Positions 49,437 to 61,700 of a stretch of DNA of 64,000 bases are shown one piece after another. Position 1 is the stretch's first letter; the number at the start of each line of letters is the position of its first letter. Made by a program: the position numbers and the translations under genes. The stretch covers positions 1,116,001 to 1,180,000 of the forward strand of contig CAXHSG010000197.1 in NCBI GenBank assembly GCA_964019155.1, given 5' to 3'. Origin of the DNA: Osedax fenrisi (Eukaryota; Annelida; Polychaeta; Sabellida; Siboglinidae). The notes below the pieces were generated by a model. It worked only from the letters and a program-made list of their open reading frames with translations, did not search any database and was not told the DNA's origin.

Positions 49437-52400
49437 TAACTCTAGCTAACTCTAGGTAACTCTAGGTAACTCTAGCTAACTCTAGGTAACTCTAGCTAAC
49501 TCTAGCTAACTCTAGGTAACTCTAGGTAACTCTAGCTAACTCTAGGTAACTTTAGCTAACTCTAGGTAACTCTAGCTAACTCTAGGTAACTTTAGCTAAC
49601 TCTAGCTAACTCTAGCTAACTTTAGCTAACTCTAGCTAACTCTAGCTAACTCTAGGTAATTCTAGCTTACTCTAGCTAACTCTAGCTAACTCTAGCTAAC
49701 TCTAGGTAACTCTAGGTAACTCTAGCTAACTTTAGCTAACTCTAGCTAATTTAGCTAACTCTAGCTAACTCTAGGTAACTCTAGCTAACTCTAGCTAACT
49801 CTAGCTAACTCTAGCTAACTCTAGGAAACTCTAGTTAACTCTAGCTAACTCTAGGTAACTCTAGGTAACTCTAGATAACTCTAATTAACTCTAGCTAACT
49901 CTAGGTAACTCTAGCTAACTTTAGCTAACTCTAGGTAACTCTAGGTAACTCTAGCTAACTCTAGTTAACTCTAGCTAACTCTAGCTAACTCTAGCTAACT
50001 TTAGCTAACTCTAGCTAACTCTAGGTAACTCTAGCTAACTTTAGCTAACTCTAGCTAACTCTAGCTAACTCTAGCTAACTCTAGGTAACTCTAGCTAACT
50101 TTAGCTAACTCTAGCTGACTCTAGCTAATTCTAGGTAACTCTAGCTAACTCTAGCTAACTCTAGGTAACTCTAGATAACTCTAGGTAACTCTAGGTAACT
50201 CTAGCTAACTCTAGCTAACTCTAGGTAACTTTAGCTAACTCTAGCTAACTCTAGGTAACTCTAGGTAACTCTAACTAACTCTAGCTAACTCTAGGTAACT
50301 CTAGCTAACTCTAGGTAATTCTAGCTAACTCTAGGTAACTCTAGGTAACTCTAGCTAACTCTAGTTAACTCTAGCTAACTCTAGCTAACTCTAGCTAACT
50401 TTAGCTAACTCTAGCTAACTCTAGGTAACTCTAGCTAACTTTAGCTAACTCTAGCTAACTCTAGCTAACTCTAGCTAACTCTAGGTAACTCTAGCTAACT
50501 TTAGCTAACTCTAGCTGACTCAAGCTAATTCTAGGTAACTCTAGCTAACTCTAGCTAACTCTAGCTAACTCTAGCTAACTCTAGGTAACTTTAGCTAACT
50601 CTAGCTAACTCTAGGTAACTCTAGGTAACTCTAACTAACTCTAGCTAACTCTAGGTAACTCTAGCTAACTCTAGGTAATTCTAGCTAACTCTAGGTAACT
50701 TTAGCTAAATCTAGCTAACTCTAGCTAACTCTAGGTAACTCTAGGTAACTCTAGCTAACTCTAGGTAACTCTAGCTAACTCTAGCTAACTATAGGTAACT
50801 CTAGGTAACTATAGCTAACTCTAGGTAACTTTAGCTAACTCTAGGTAACTCTAGCTAACTCTAGGTAACTTTAGCTAACTCTACCTAACTCTAGGTAACT
50901 TTAGCTAACTCTAGCTAACTCTAGCTAACTTTAGCTAACTCTAGCTAACTCTAGGTAATTCTAGATAACTTTAGATAACTCTAGGTAACTCTAGCTAACT
51001 CTAGGTAACTTTAGCTAACTCTAGGTAACTTTAGCTAACTCTAGGTAACTCTACGTAATTCTAGCTAACTCTAGCTAACTCTAGGTAACTCTAGGTAACT
51101 CTAGCTAACTCTAGCTAACTTTAACTAACTCTAGCTAACTCTAGCTAACTCTAGCTAACTTTAGCTAACTCTAGCTAACTCTAGCTAACTCTAGCTAACT
51201 CTAGGTAACTCTAGCTAACTTTAGCTAACTCTAGCTAACTCTAGGTAACTCTAGCTAACTTTAGCTAACTCTAGCTAACTCTAGCTAACTCTAGCTAACT
51301 CTAGGTAACTCTAGCTAACTTTAGCTAACTCTAGCTAACTCTAGCTAATTTTAGGTAACTCTAGCTAACTCTAGCTTACTCTAGGTAACTCTAGGTAACT
51401 CTAGCTAACTTTAGCTAACTCTAGCTAACTCTAGCTAAATCTAGGTAACTCTAGCTAACTCTAGCTAACTTTAGCTAACTCTAGGTAACTCTAGCTAACT
51501 CTAGCTAACTCTAGCTAACTCTAGCTAACTCTAGCTAACTCTAGGTAACTCTAGCTAACTTTAGCTAACTCTAGCTAACTCTAGCTAACTCTAGCTAACT
51601 CTAGGTAACTCTAGCTTACTCTAGCTAACTCTAGCTAACTTTAGCTAACTCTAGCTAACTCTAGCTAACTCTAGCTAACTCTAGCTAACTCTATGTAACT
51701 CTAGCTAACTTTAGCTAACTCTAGCTAATTTAGCTAACTCTAGCTAACTCTAGGTAACTCTAGCTAACTCTAGGTAACTCTAGCTAACTTTAGCTAACTC
51801 TAGCTAACTCTAGGTAACTCTAGCTAACTTTAGCTAACTCTAGCTAACTCTAGCTAACTCTAGCTAACTCTAGGTAACTCTAGCTAACTTTAGCTAACTC
51901 TAGCTAACTCTAGCTAATTTTAGGTAACTCTAGCTAACTCTAGCTTACTCTAGGTAACTCTAGCTAACTCTAGCTAACTTTAGCTAACTCTAGCTAACTC
52001 TAGCTAAATCTAGGTAACTCTAGCTAACTCTAGCTAACTTTAGCTAACTCTAGGTAACTCTAGCTAACTCTAGCTAACTCTAGCTAACTCTAGCTAACTC
52101 TAGCTAACTCTAGGTAACTCTAGCTAACTTTAGCTAACTCTAGCTAACTCTAGCTAACTCTAGCTAACTCTAGGTAACTCTAGCTTACTCTAGCTAACTC
52201 TAGCTAACTTTAGCTAACTCTAGCTAACTCTAGCTAACTCTAGCTAACTCTAGCTAACTCTATGTAACTCTAGCTAACTTTAGCTAACTTTAGCTAACTC
52301 TAGCTAACTCTAGCTAAATCTAGGTAACTCTAGCTAACTCTAGCTAACTTTAGCTAACTCTAGGTAACTCTAGCTAACTCTAGCTAACTCTAGCTAACTC

Positions 52401-52613
52401 TAGCTAACTCTAGCTAACTCTAGGTAACTCTAGCTAACTTTAGCTAACTCTAGCTAACTCTAGCTAACTCTAGCTAACTCTAGGTAACTCTAGCTTACTC
52501 TAGCTAACTCTAGCTAACTTTAGCTAACTCTAGCTAACTCTAGCTAACTCTAGCTAACTCTAGCTAACTCTATGTAACTCTAGCTAACTTTAGCTAACTC
52601 TAGCTAATTTAGC
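49437..52613 (+). repeat. 3,177-bp tandem duplication, copy 2
   Basis: TAATTCTAGC 49,657, TAATTTAGC 49,747, 51,726 and 52,605, TAACTCTACC 50,876 and TAACTCTACG 51,046 match copy 1 at a constant offset, so no net length change separates the copies. It ends at the TAATTTAGC 52,605-52,613. Confidence 0.9.
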
Positions 52614-53173
52614 TAACTCTAGCTAACTCTAGGTAACTCTAGCTAACTCTAGGTAACTCTAGCTAACTTTAGCTAACTCTAGCTAACTCTAGGTAACTCT
52701 AGCTAACTTTAGCTAACTCTAGCTAACTCTAGCTAACTCTAGCTAACTCTAGGTAACTCTAGCTAACTTTAGCTAACTCTAGCTAACTCTAGCTAATTTT
52801 AGGTAACTCTAGCTAACTCTAGCTTACTCTAGGTAACTCTAGCTAACTCTAGCTAACTTTAGCTAACTCTAGCTAACTCTAGCTAAATCTAGGTAACTCT
52901 AGCTAACTCTAGCTAACTTTAGCTAACTCTAGGTAACTCTAGCTAACTCTAGCTAACTCTAGCTAACTCTAGCTAACTCTAGCTAACTCTAGGTAACTCT
53001 AGCTAACTTTAGCTAACTCTAGCTAACTCTAGCTAACTCTAGCTAACTCTAGGTAACTCTAGCTTACTCTAGCTAACTCTAGCTAACTTTAGCTAACTCT
53101 AGCTAACTCTAGCTAACTCTAGCTAACTCTAGCTAACTCTATGTAACTCTAGCTAACTTTAGCTAACTCTAGC
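52605..53173 (+). repeat. Third copy of the 48.5/51.7-kb segment
   Basis: From TAATTTAGC 52,605 the unit order repeats what follows 51,726 (879 bp back) and 48,549 (4,056 bp back), including TAATTTTAGG, TTACTCTAGG and TAAATCTAGG, for about 0.56 kb. It then reaches another TAATTTAGC at 53,174 that opens the copy of 45.7 kb. Confidence 0.75.
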
Positions 53174-54062
53174 TAATTTAGCTAACTCTAGCTAACTCTA
53201 GGTAACTCTAGCTAACTCTAGCTAACTCTAGCTAACTCTAGCTAACTCTAGGTAACTCTAGGTAACTCTAGATAACTCTAGTTAACTCTAGCTAACTCTA
53301 GGTAACTCTAGCTAACTTTAGCTAACTCTAGGTAACTCTAGGTAACTCTAGCTAACTCTAGTTAACTCTAGCTAACTCTAGCTAACTCTAGCTAACTTTA
53401 GCTAACTCTAGCTAACTCTAGGTAACTCTAGCTAACTTTAGCTAACTCTAGCTAACTCTAGCTAACTCTAGCTAACTCTATGTAACTCTAGCTAACTTTA
53501 GCTAACTCTAGCTGAATCTAGCTAATTCTAGGTAACTCTAGCTATCTCTAGCCTACTCTAGGTAACTCTAGGTAACTCTAGGTAACTCTAGGTAACTCTA
53601 GCTAACTCTAGCTAACTCTAGGTAACTTTAGCTAACTCTAGCTAACTCTAGGTAACTCTAGGTAACTCTAACTAACTCTAGCTAACTCTAGGTAACTCTA
53701 GCTAACTCTAGGTAATTCTAGCTAACTCTAGGTAACTTTAGCTAACTCTAGCTAACTCTAGCTAACTCTAGGTAACTCTAGGTAACTCTAGCTAACTCTA
53801 GGTAACTCTAGCTAACTCTAGCTAACTCTAGGTAACTCTAGGTAACTCTAGCTAACTCTAGGTAACTTTAGCTAACTCTAGGTAACTCTAGCTAACTCTA
53901 GGTAACTTTAGCTAACTCTAGCTAACTCTAGCTAACTCTAGCTAACTCTAGGTAACTCTAGGTAACTCTAGCTAACTTTAGCTAACTCTAGCTAATTTAG
54001 CTAACTCTAGCTAACTCTAGGTAACTCTAGCTAACTCTAGCTAACTCTAGCTAACTCTAGCT
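53174..54062 (+). repeat. Copy of 45.68-46.57 kb (7,493-bp offset)
   Basis: TAATTTAGC 53,174, TGAATCTAGC 53,513 and CTACTCTAGG 53,553 match 45,681, 46,020 and 46,060 at exactly 7,493 bp. The right part is rearranged: an additional TAATTTAGC at 53,993 precedes the one at 54,162, only 169 bp away. Confidence 0.82.
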
Positions 54063-55770
54063 AACTCTAGGTAATTCTAGCTTACTCTAGCTAACTCTAG
54101 CTAACTCTAGCTAACTCTAGGTAACTCTAGGTAACTCTAGCTAACTTTAGCTAACTCTAGCTAATTTAGCTAACTCTAGCTAACTCTAGGTAACTCTAGC
54201 TAACTCTAGCTAACTCTAGCTAACTCTAGCTAACTCTAGGAAACTCTAGTTAACTCTAGCTAACTCTAGGTAACTCTAGGTAACTCTAGATAACTCTAAT
54301 TAACTCTAGCTAACTCTAGGTAACTCTAGCTAACTTTAGCTAACTCTAGGTAACTCTAGGTAACTCTAGCTAACTCTAGTTAACTCTAGCTAACTCTAGC
54401 TAACTCTAGCTAACTTTAGCTAACTCTAGCTAACTCTAGGTAACTCTAGCTAACTTTAGCTAACTCTAGCTAACTCTAGCTAACTCTAGCTAACTCTAGG
54501 TAACTCTAGCTAACTTTAGCTAACTCTAGCTGACTCTAGCTAATTCTAGGTAACTCTAGCTAACTCTAGCTAACTCTAGGTAACTCTAGATAACTCTAGG
54601 TAACTCTAGGTAACTCTAGCTAACTCTAGCTAACTCTAGGTAACTTTAGCTAACTCTAGCTAACTCTAGGTAACTCTAGGTAACTCTATCTAACTCTAGC
54701 TAACTCTAGGTAACTCTAGCTAACTCTAGGTAATTCTAGCTAACTCTAGGTAACTTTAGCTAACTCTAGCTAACTCTAGCTAACTCTAGCTAACTCTAGG
54801 TAACTCTAGCTAACTCTAGTTAACTCTAGCTAACTCTAGCTAACTATAGGTAACTCTAGGTAACTCTAGCTAACTCTAGGTAACTTTAGCTAACTCTAGG
54901 TAACTCTAGCTAACTCTAGGTAACTTTAGCTAACTCTAGCTAACTCTAGGTAACTTTAGCTAACTCTAGCTAACTCTAGCTAACTTTAGCTAACTCTAGC
55001 TAACTCTAGGTAATTCTAGATAACTTTAGATAACTCTAGGTAACTCTAGCTAACTCTAGGTAACTTTAGCTAACTCTAGGTAACTTTAGTTAACTCTAGG
55101 TAACTCTAGGTAATTCTAGCTAACTCTAGCTAACTCTAGGTAACTCTAGCTAACTCTAGCTAACTCTAGCTAACTTTAACTAACTCTAGCTAACTCTAGC
55201 TAACTCTAGCTAACTTTAGCTAACTCTAGCTAACTCTAGCTAACTCTAGCTAACTCTAGGTAACTCTAGCTAACTTTAGCTAACTCTAGCTAACTCTAGG
55301 TAACTCTAGCTAACTTTAGCTAACTCTAGCTAACTCTAGCTAACTCTAGCTAACTCTAGGTAACTCTAGCTAACTTTAGCTAACTCTAGCTAACTCTAGC
55401 TAATTTTAGGTAACTCTAGCTAACTCTAGCTTACTCTAGGTAACTCTAGCTAACTCTAGCTAACTTTAGCTAACTCTAGCTAACTCTAGCTAAATCTAGG
55501 TAACTCTAGCTAACTCTAGCTAACTTTAGCTAACTCTAGGTAACTCTAGCTAACTCTAGCTAACTCTAGCTAACTCTAGCTAACTCTAGCTAACTCTAGG
55601 TAACTCTAGCTAACTTTAGCTAACTCTAGCTAACTCTAGCTAACTCTAGCTAACTCTAGGTAACTCTAGCTTACTCTAGCTAACTCTAGCTAACTTTAGC
55701 TAACTCTAGCTAACTTTAGCTAACTCTAGGTAACTCTAGGTAACTCTAGCTAACTCTAGCTAACTCTAGC

Positions 55771-56400
55771 TAACTATAGGTAACTCTAGCTAACTCTAGC
55801 TAACTCTAGCTAACTCTAGGTAACTCTAACTAACTCTAGCTAACTCTAGGTAACTCTAGCTAACTCTAGGTAATTCTAGCTAACTCTAGGTAACTTTATC
55901 TAACTCTAGCTAACTCTAGCTAACTCTAGGTAACTCTAGGTAACTCTAGCTAACTCTAGGTAACTCTAGCTAACTCTAGCTAACTCTAGGTAACTCTAGG
56001 TAACTCTAACTAACTCTAGGTAACTTTAGCTAACTCTAGGTAACTCTAGCTAACTCTAGGTAACTTTAGCTAACTCTAGCTAACTCTAGGTAACTTTAGC
56101 TAACTCTAGCTAACTCTAGCTAACTTTAGCTAACTCTAGCTAACTCTAGGTAATTCTAGATAACTTTAGCTAACTCTAGGTAACTCTAGCTAACTCTAGG
56201 TAACTTTAGCTAACTCTAGGTAACTTTAACTAACTCTAGGTAACTCTAGGTAATTCTAGCTAACTCTAGCTAACTCTATGTAACTCTAGGTAACTCTAGC
56301 TAACTCTAGCTATCTTTAGCTAACTCTAGCTAACTCTAGGTAACTCTAGCTAACTTTAGCTAACTCTAGCTAACTCTAGCTAACTCTAGCTAACTCTAGG
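55771..56400 (+). repeat. 630-bp tandem duplication, copy 1
   Basis: Sixty-three units starting at TAACTATAGG (55,771). Markers TAACTCTAAC 55,821, TAACTTTATC 55,891, TAATTCTAGA 56,151, TAACTTTAAC 56,221, TAACTCTATG 56,271 and TATCTTTAGC 56,311 all recur at +630 bp. I compared the two copies unit by unit and saw no difference. Confidence 0.93.
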
Positions 56401-57030
56401 TAACTATAGGTAACTCTAGCTAACTCTAGCTAACTCTAGCTAACTCTAGGTAACTCTAACTAACTCTAGCTAACTCTAGGTAACTCTAGCTAACTCTAGG
56501 TAATTCTAGCTAACTCTAGGTAACTTTATCTAACTCTAGCTAACTCTAGCTAACTCTAGGTAACTCTAGGTAACTCTAGCTAACTCTAGGTAACTCTAGC
56601 TAACTCTAGCTAACTCTAGGTAACTCTAGGTAACTCTAACTAACTCTAGGTAACTTTAGCTAACTCTAGGTAACTCTAGCTAACTCTAGGTAACTTTAGC
56701 TAACTCTAGCTAACTCTAGGTAACTTTAGCTAACTCTAGCTAACTCTAGCTAACTTTAGCTAACTCTAGCTAACTCTAGGTAATTCTAGATAACTTTAGC
56801 TAACTCTAGGTAACTCTAGCTAACTCTAGGTAACTTTAGCTAACTCTAGGTAACTTTAACTAACTCTAGGTAACTCTAGGTAATTCTAGCTAACTCTAGC
56901 TAACTCTATGTAACTCTAGGTAACTCTAGCTAACTCTAGCTATCTTTAGCTAACTCTAGCTAACTCTAGGTAACTCTAGCTAACTTTAGCTAACTCTAGC
57001 TAACTCTAGCTAACTCTAGCTAACTCTAGG
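56401..57030 (+). repeat. 630-bp tandem duplication, copy 2
   Basis: Identical by eye to 55,771-56,400, starting again at TAACTATAGG. At 57,031 the sequence continues with a core unit and not with a third TAACTATAGG, so there are exactly two copies. Identity of rare as well as common units suggests a very recent event. Confidence 0.93.
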
Positions 57031-57599
57031 TAACTCTAGCTAACTTTAGCTAACTCTAGCTAACTCTAGCTAACTCTAGCTAACTCTAGCTAACTCTAGG
57101 TAACTCTAGCTAACTTTAGCTAACTCTAGCTAACTCTAGCTAATTCTAGGTAACTCTAGCTAACTCTAGGTAACTCTAGCTAACTCTAGCTAACTTTAGC
57201 TAACTCTAGGTAACTCTAGCTAACTCTAGCTAACTCTAGCTAACTCTAGCTAACTTTAGCTAACTCTAGGTAACTCTAGCTAACTCTAGCTAACTCTAGC
57301 TAACTCTAGCTAACTCTAGCTAACTCTAGGTAACTCTAGCTAACTTTAGCTAACTCTAGCTAACTCTAGCTAACTCTAGCTAACTCTAGGTAACTCTAGC
57401 TTACTCTAGCTAACTCTAGCTAACTTTAGCTAACTCTAGGTAACTCTAGGTAACTCTAGCTAACTCTAGCTAACTCTAGGTAACTCTAGGTAACTCTAGG
57501 TAACTCTAGCTAACTCTAGCTAACTCTAGGTAACTTTAGCTAACTCTAGCTAACTCTAGGTAACTCTAGGTAATTCTAGCTAACTTTAGCTAACTCTAG

Positions 57600-58390
57600 G
57601 TAACTCTAGCTAACTCTAGGTAATTCTAGTTAACTCTAGCTAACTCTAGGTAACTCTAGCTAACTTTAGCTAACTCTAGGTAACTCTAGGTAACTCTAGC
57701 TAACTCTAGTTAACTCTAGCTAACTCTAGCTAACTCTAGCTAACTTTAGCTAACTCTAGCTAACTCTAGGTAACTCTAGCTAACTTTAGCTAACTCTAGC
57801 TAACTCTAGCTAACTCTAGCTAACTCTAGGTAACTCTAGCTAACTTTAGCTAACTCTAGCTGACTCTAGCTAATTCTAGGTAACTCTAGCTAACTCTAGC
57901 TAACTCTAGGTAACTCTAGGTAACTCTAGGTAACTCTAGGTAACTCTAGGTAACTCTAGCTAACTCTAGCTAACTCTAGCTAACTTTAGCTAACTCTAGT
58001 TAACTCTAGCTAACTCTAGCTAACTCTAGGTAACTCTAGCTAACTTTAGCTAACTCTAGGTAACTCTAGCTAACTCTAGCTAACTCTAGCTAACTCTAGC
58101 TAACTCTAGGTAACTCTAGGTAACTCTAGCTAACTCTAGGTAACTCTAACTAACTCTAGGTAACTCTAGCTAACTCTAGCTAACTCTAGGTAACTCTAGG
58201 TAACTCTAGATAACTCTAGCTAACTCTAGCTAACTCTAGGTAACTTTAGCTAACTCTAGCTAACTCTAGGTAACTCTAGGTAATTCTAGCTAACTTTAGC
58301 TAACTCTAGGTAACTCTAGGTAACTCTAGCTAACTCTAGCTAACTCTAGCTAACTCTAGGTAACTCTAACTAACTCTAGCTAACTCTAGG
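57600..58390 (+). repeat. 790-bp spaced duplication, copy 1
   Basis: TAATTCTAGT (57,621) and TGACTCTAGC (57,861) with the intervening order recur 790 bp later. The matched part is about 57,601-57,940. The rest of the interval holds runs of TAACTCTAGG and a TAATTCTAGC followed by TAACTTTAGC cassette (58,281). Confidence 0.7.
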
Positions 58391-58735
58391 TAACTCTAGC
58401 TAACTCTAGGTAATTCTAGTTAACTCTAGCTAACTCTAGGTAACTCTAGCTAACTTTAGCTAATTCTAGGTAACTCTAGGTAACTCTAGCTAACTCTAGT
58501 TAACTCTAGCTAACTCTAGCTAACTCTAGCTAACTTTAGCTAACTCTAGCTAACTCTAGGTAACTCTAGCTAACTTTAGCTAACTCTAGCTAACTCTAGC
58601 TAACTCTAGCTAACTCTAGGTAACTCTAGCTAACTTTAGCTAACTCTAGCTGACTCTAGCTAATTCTAGGTAACTCTAGCTAACTCTAGCTAACTCTAGG
58701 TAACTCTAGGTAACTCTAGGTAACTCTAGGTAACT
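58391..58735 (+). repeat. 790-bp spaced duplication, copy 2
   Basis: TAATTCTAGT 58,411 and TGACTCTAGC 58,651 match copy 1. A TAATTCTAGG replaces the homologous unit near 58,461. Related TGACTCTAGC then TAATTCTAGG cassettes occur at 59,301 and 60,521. Confidence 0.7.
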
Positions 58736-61700
58736 CTAGGTAACTCTAGCTAACTCTAGGTAACTCTAGGTAACTCTAGGTAACTCTAGCTAACTCTAGC
58801 TAACTCTAGGTAACTCTAATTAACTCTAGCTAACTCTAGGTAACTCTAGCTAACTCTAGGTAATTCTAGCTAACTCTAGGTAACTTTAGCTAACTCTAGC
58901 TAACTCTAGCTAACTCTAGCTAACTCTAGCTAACTCTAGCTAACTTTAGCTAACTCTAGCTAAATCTAGCTAACTCTAGCTAACTCTAGCTAACTCTAGC
59001 TAACTTTAGCTAACTCTAGCTAACTCTAGGTAACTCTAGCTAACTTTAGCTAACTCTAGCTAACTCTAGCTAACTCTAGCTAACTCTAGGTAACTCTAGC
59101 TAACTTTAGCTAACTCTAGGTAACTCTAGGTAACTCTAGCTAACTCTAGTTAACTCTAGCTAACTCTAGCTAACTCTAGCTAACTTTAGCTAACTCTAGC
59201 CTACTCTAGGTAACTCTAGCTAACTTTAGCTAACTCTAGCTAACTCTAGCTAACTCTAGCTAACTCTAGGTAACTCTAGCTAACTTTAGCTAACTCTAGC
59301 TGACTCTAGCTAATTCTAGGTAACTCTAGCTAACTCTAGCTAACTCTAGGTAACTCTAGGTAACTCTAGGTAACTCTAGGTAACTCTAGGTAACTCTAGC
59401 TAACTCTAGCTAACTCTAGGTAACTCTAGGTAATTCTAGCTAACTTTAGCTAACTCTAGGTAACTCTAGGTAACTCTAGCTAACTCTAGCTAACTCTAGC
59501 TAACTCTAGGTAACTCTAACTAACTCTAGCTAACTCTAGGTAACTCTAGCTAACTCTAGGTAATTCTAGCTAACTCTAGGTAACTTTAGCTAACTCTAGC
59601 TAACTCTAGCTAACTCTAGCTAACTCTAGCTAACTCTAGCTAACTCTAGCTAACTCTAGGTAACTCTAGCTAACTTTAGCTAACTCTAGGTAATTCTAGT
59701 TAACTCTAGCTAACTCTAGCTAACTCTAGGTAACTTTAGCTATCTCTAGCTAACTCTAGGTAACTCTAGGTAATTCTAGCTAACTTTAGCTAACTCTAGG
59801 TAACTCTAGGTAACTCTAGCTAACTCTAGCTAACTCTAGCTAACTCTAGGTAACTCTAGCTAACTTTAGCTAACTCTAGGTAACTCTAGGTAACTCTAGC
59901 TAACTCTAGCTAACTCTAGCTAACTCTAGGTAACTCTAACTAACTCTAGCTAACTCTAGGTAACTCTAGCTAACTCTAGGTAATTCTAGTTAACTCTAGC
60001 TAACTCTGGCTAACTCTAGGTAACTCTAGGTAACTCTAGGTAACTCTAGGTAACTCTAGGTAACTCTAGCTAACTCTAGCTAACTCTAGGTAACTCTAGG
60101 TAATTCTAGCTAACTTTAGCTAACTCTAGGTAACTCTAGGTAACTCTAGCTAACTCTAGCTAACTCTAGCTAACTCTAGGTAACTCTAACTAACTCTAGC
60201 TAACTCTAGGTAACTCTAGTTAACTCTAGCTAACTCTAGCTAACTCTAGCTAACTTTAGCTAACTCTAGCTAACTCTAGGTAACTTTAGCTAACTCTAGC
60301 TAACTCTAGCTAACTCTAGCTAACTCTAGCTAACTCTAGGTAACTCTAACTAACTCTAGCTAACTCTAGGTAACTCTAGCTAACTCTAGGTAATTCTAGC
60401 TAACTATAGGTAACTTTAGCTAACTCTAGCTAACTCTAGCTAACTCTAGCTAACTCTAGCTAACTCTAGCTAACTCTAGCTAACTCTAGGTAACTCTAGC
60501 TAACTTTAGCTAACTCTAGCTGACTCTAGCTAATTCTAGGTAACTCTAGCTAACTCTAGCTAACTCTAGGTAACTCTAGGTAACTCTAGCTAACTCTAGC
60601 TAACTCTAGCTAACTCTAGGTAACTCTAGCTAACTCTAGCTAACTCTAGCTAACTCTAGGTAACTTTAGCTAACTCTAGCTAACTTTAGGTAACTCTAGC
60701 TAACTTTAGCTAACTCTAGCTAACTCTAGGTAACTCTAGCTAACTTTAGCTAACTCTAGCTAATTCTAGCTAACTCTAGGTAATTCTAGCTTACTCTAGC
60801 TAACTCTAGCTAACTCTAGCTAACTCTAGGTAACTCTAGGTAACTCTAGCTAACTTTAGCTAACTCTAGCTAATTTAGCTAACTCTAGCTAACTCTAGGT
60901 AACTCTAGCTAACTCTAGCTAACTCTAGCTAACTCTAGCTAACTCTAGGTAACTCTAGGTAACTCTAGATAACTCTAGTTAACTCTAGCTAACTCTAGGT
61001 AACTCTAGCTAACTTTAGCTAACTCTAGGTAACTCTAGGTAACTCTAGCTAACTCTAGTTAACTCTAGCTAACTCTAGGTAACTCTAGGTAACTCTAGCT
61101 AAATCTAGCTAACTCTAGCTAACTTTAGCTAACTCTAGCTAACTCTAGCTAACTCTAGCTAACTCTAGGTAACTCTAGCTAACTCTAGCTAACTTTAGCA
61201 AACTCTAGCTAACTCTAGCTAACTCTAGGTAACTCTAGCTAACTCTAGCTAACTTTAGCTAACTCTAGGTAACTCTAGCTAACTCTAGCTAACTCTAGCT
61301 AACTCTAGCTAACTCTAGGTAACTCTAGGTAACTCTAGCTAACTCTAGCTAACTCTAGGTAACTTTAGCTAACTCTAGCTAACTCTAGGTAACTCTAGGT
61401 AATTCTAGCTAACTTTAGCTAACTCTAGGTAACTCTAGGTAACTCTAGCTAACTCTAGCTAACTCTAGCTAACTCTAGGTAACTCTAACTAACTCTAGCT
61501 AACTCTAGGTAACTCTAGCTAACTCTAGGTAATTCTAGCTAACTCTAGGTAACTTTAGCTAATTCTAGCTAACTCTAGCTAACTCTAGGTAACTCTAGGT
61601 AACTCTAGCTAACTCTAGGTAACTCTAGCTAACTCTAGCTAACTCTAGGTAACTCTAGGTAACTCTAGCTAACTCTAGGTAACTTTAGCTAACTCTAGGT

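Larger units (their letters stand above)
44981..51055 (+). repeat. The few CG-containing units
   Basis: The core unit and all common variants lack the dinucleotide CG. I noticed it in only four units: TAACGTTAGC at 44,981-44,990 and TAACTCTACG at 45,001-45,010, 47,869-47,878 and 51,046-51,055. The last three sit in the same context before TAATTCTAGC and are copies (2,868 and 3,177 bp apart). TAACGTTAGC is private to the first. An exhaustive dinucleotide count could reveal others I missed. Confidence 0.8.
20495..60879 (+). repeat. 9-bp slip units TAATTTAGC (25 copies, domain B)
   Basis: All 25 length-variant units I found in domain B are the same allele, TAATTTAGC. Starts: 20495, 24694, 25583, 25992, 26881, 27500, 27989, 28878, 29497, 33036, 33925, 34544, 43173, 44062, 45681, 46570, 48549, 49428, 49747, 51726, 52605, 53174, 53993, 54162, 60871. 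Left flanks fall into two groups: one with TAACTCTATG about 40 bp upstream (for example 20495, 24694, 25992, 33036, 43173, 53174), the other with TTACTCTAGC and a pair of TAACTCTAGG units upstream (for example 25583, 26881, 33925, 44062, 46570, 54162). The usual right flank of the second group contains an AAACTCTAGT unit. Recurrent spacings (4,199, 1,997, 5,047, 10,137, 2,508, 3,177 and 889 bp) show spread by segment duplication. Confidence 0.93.
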
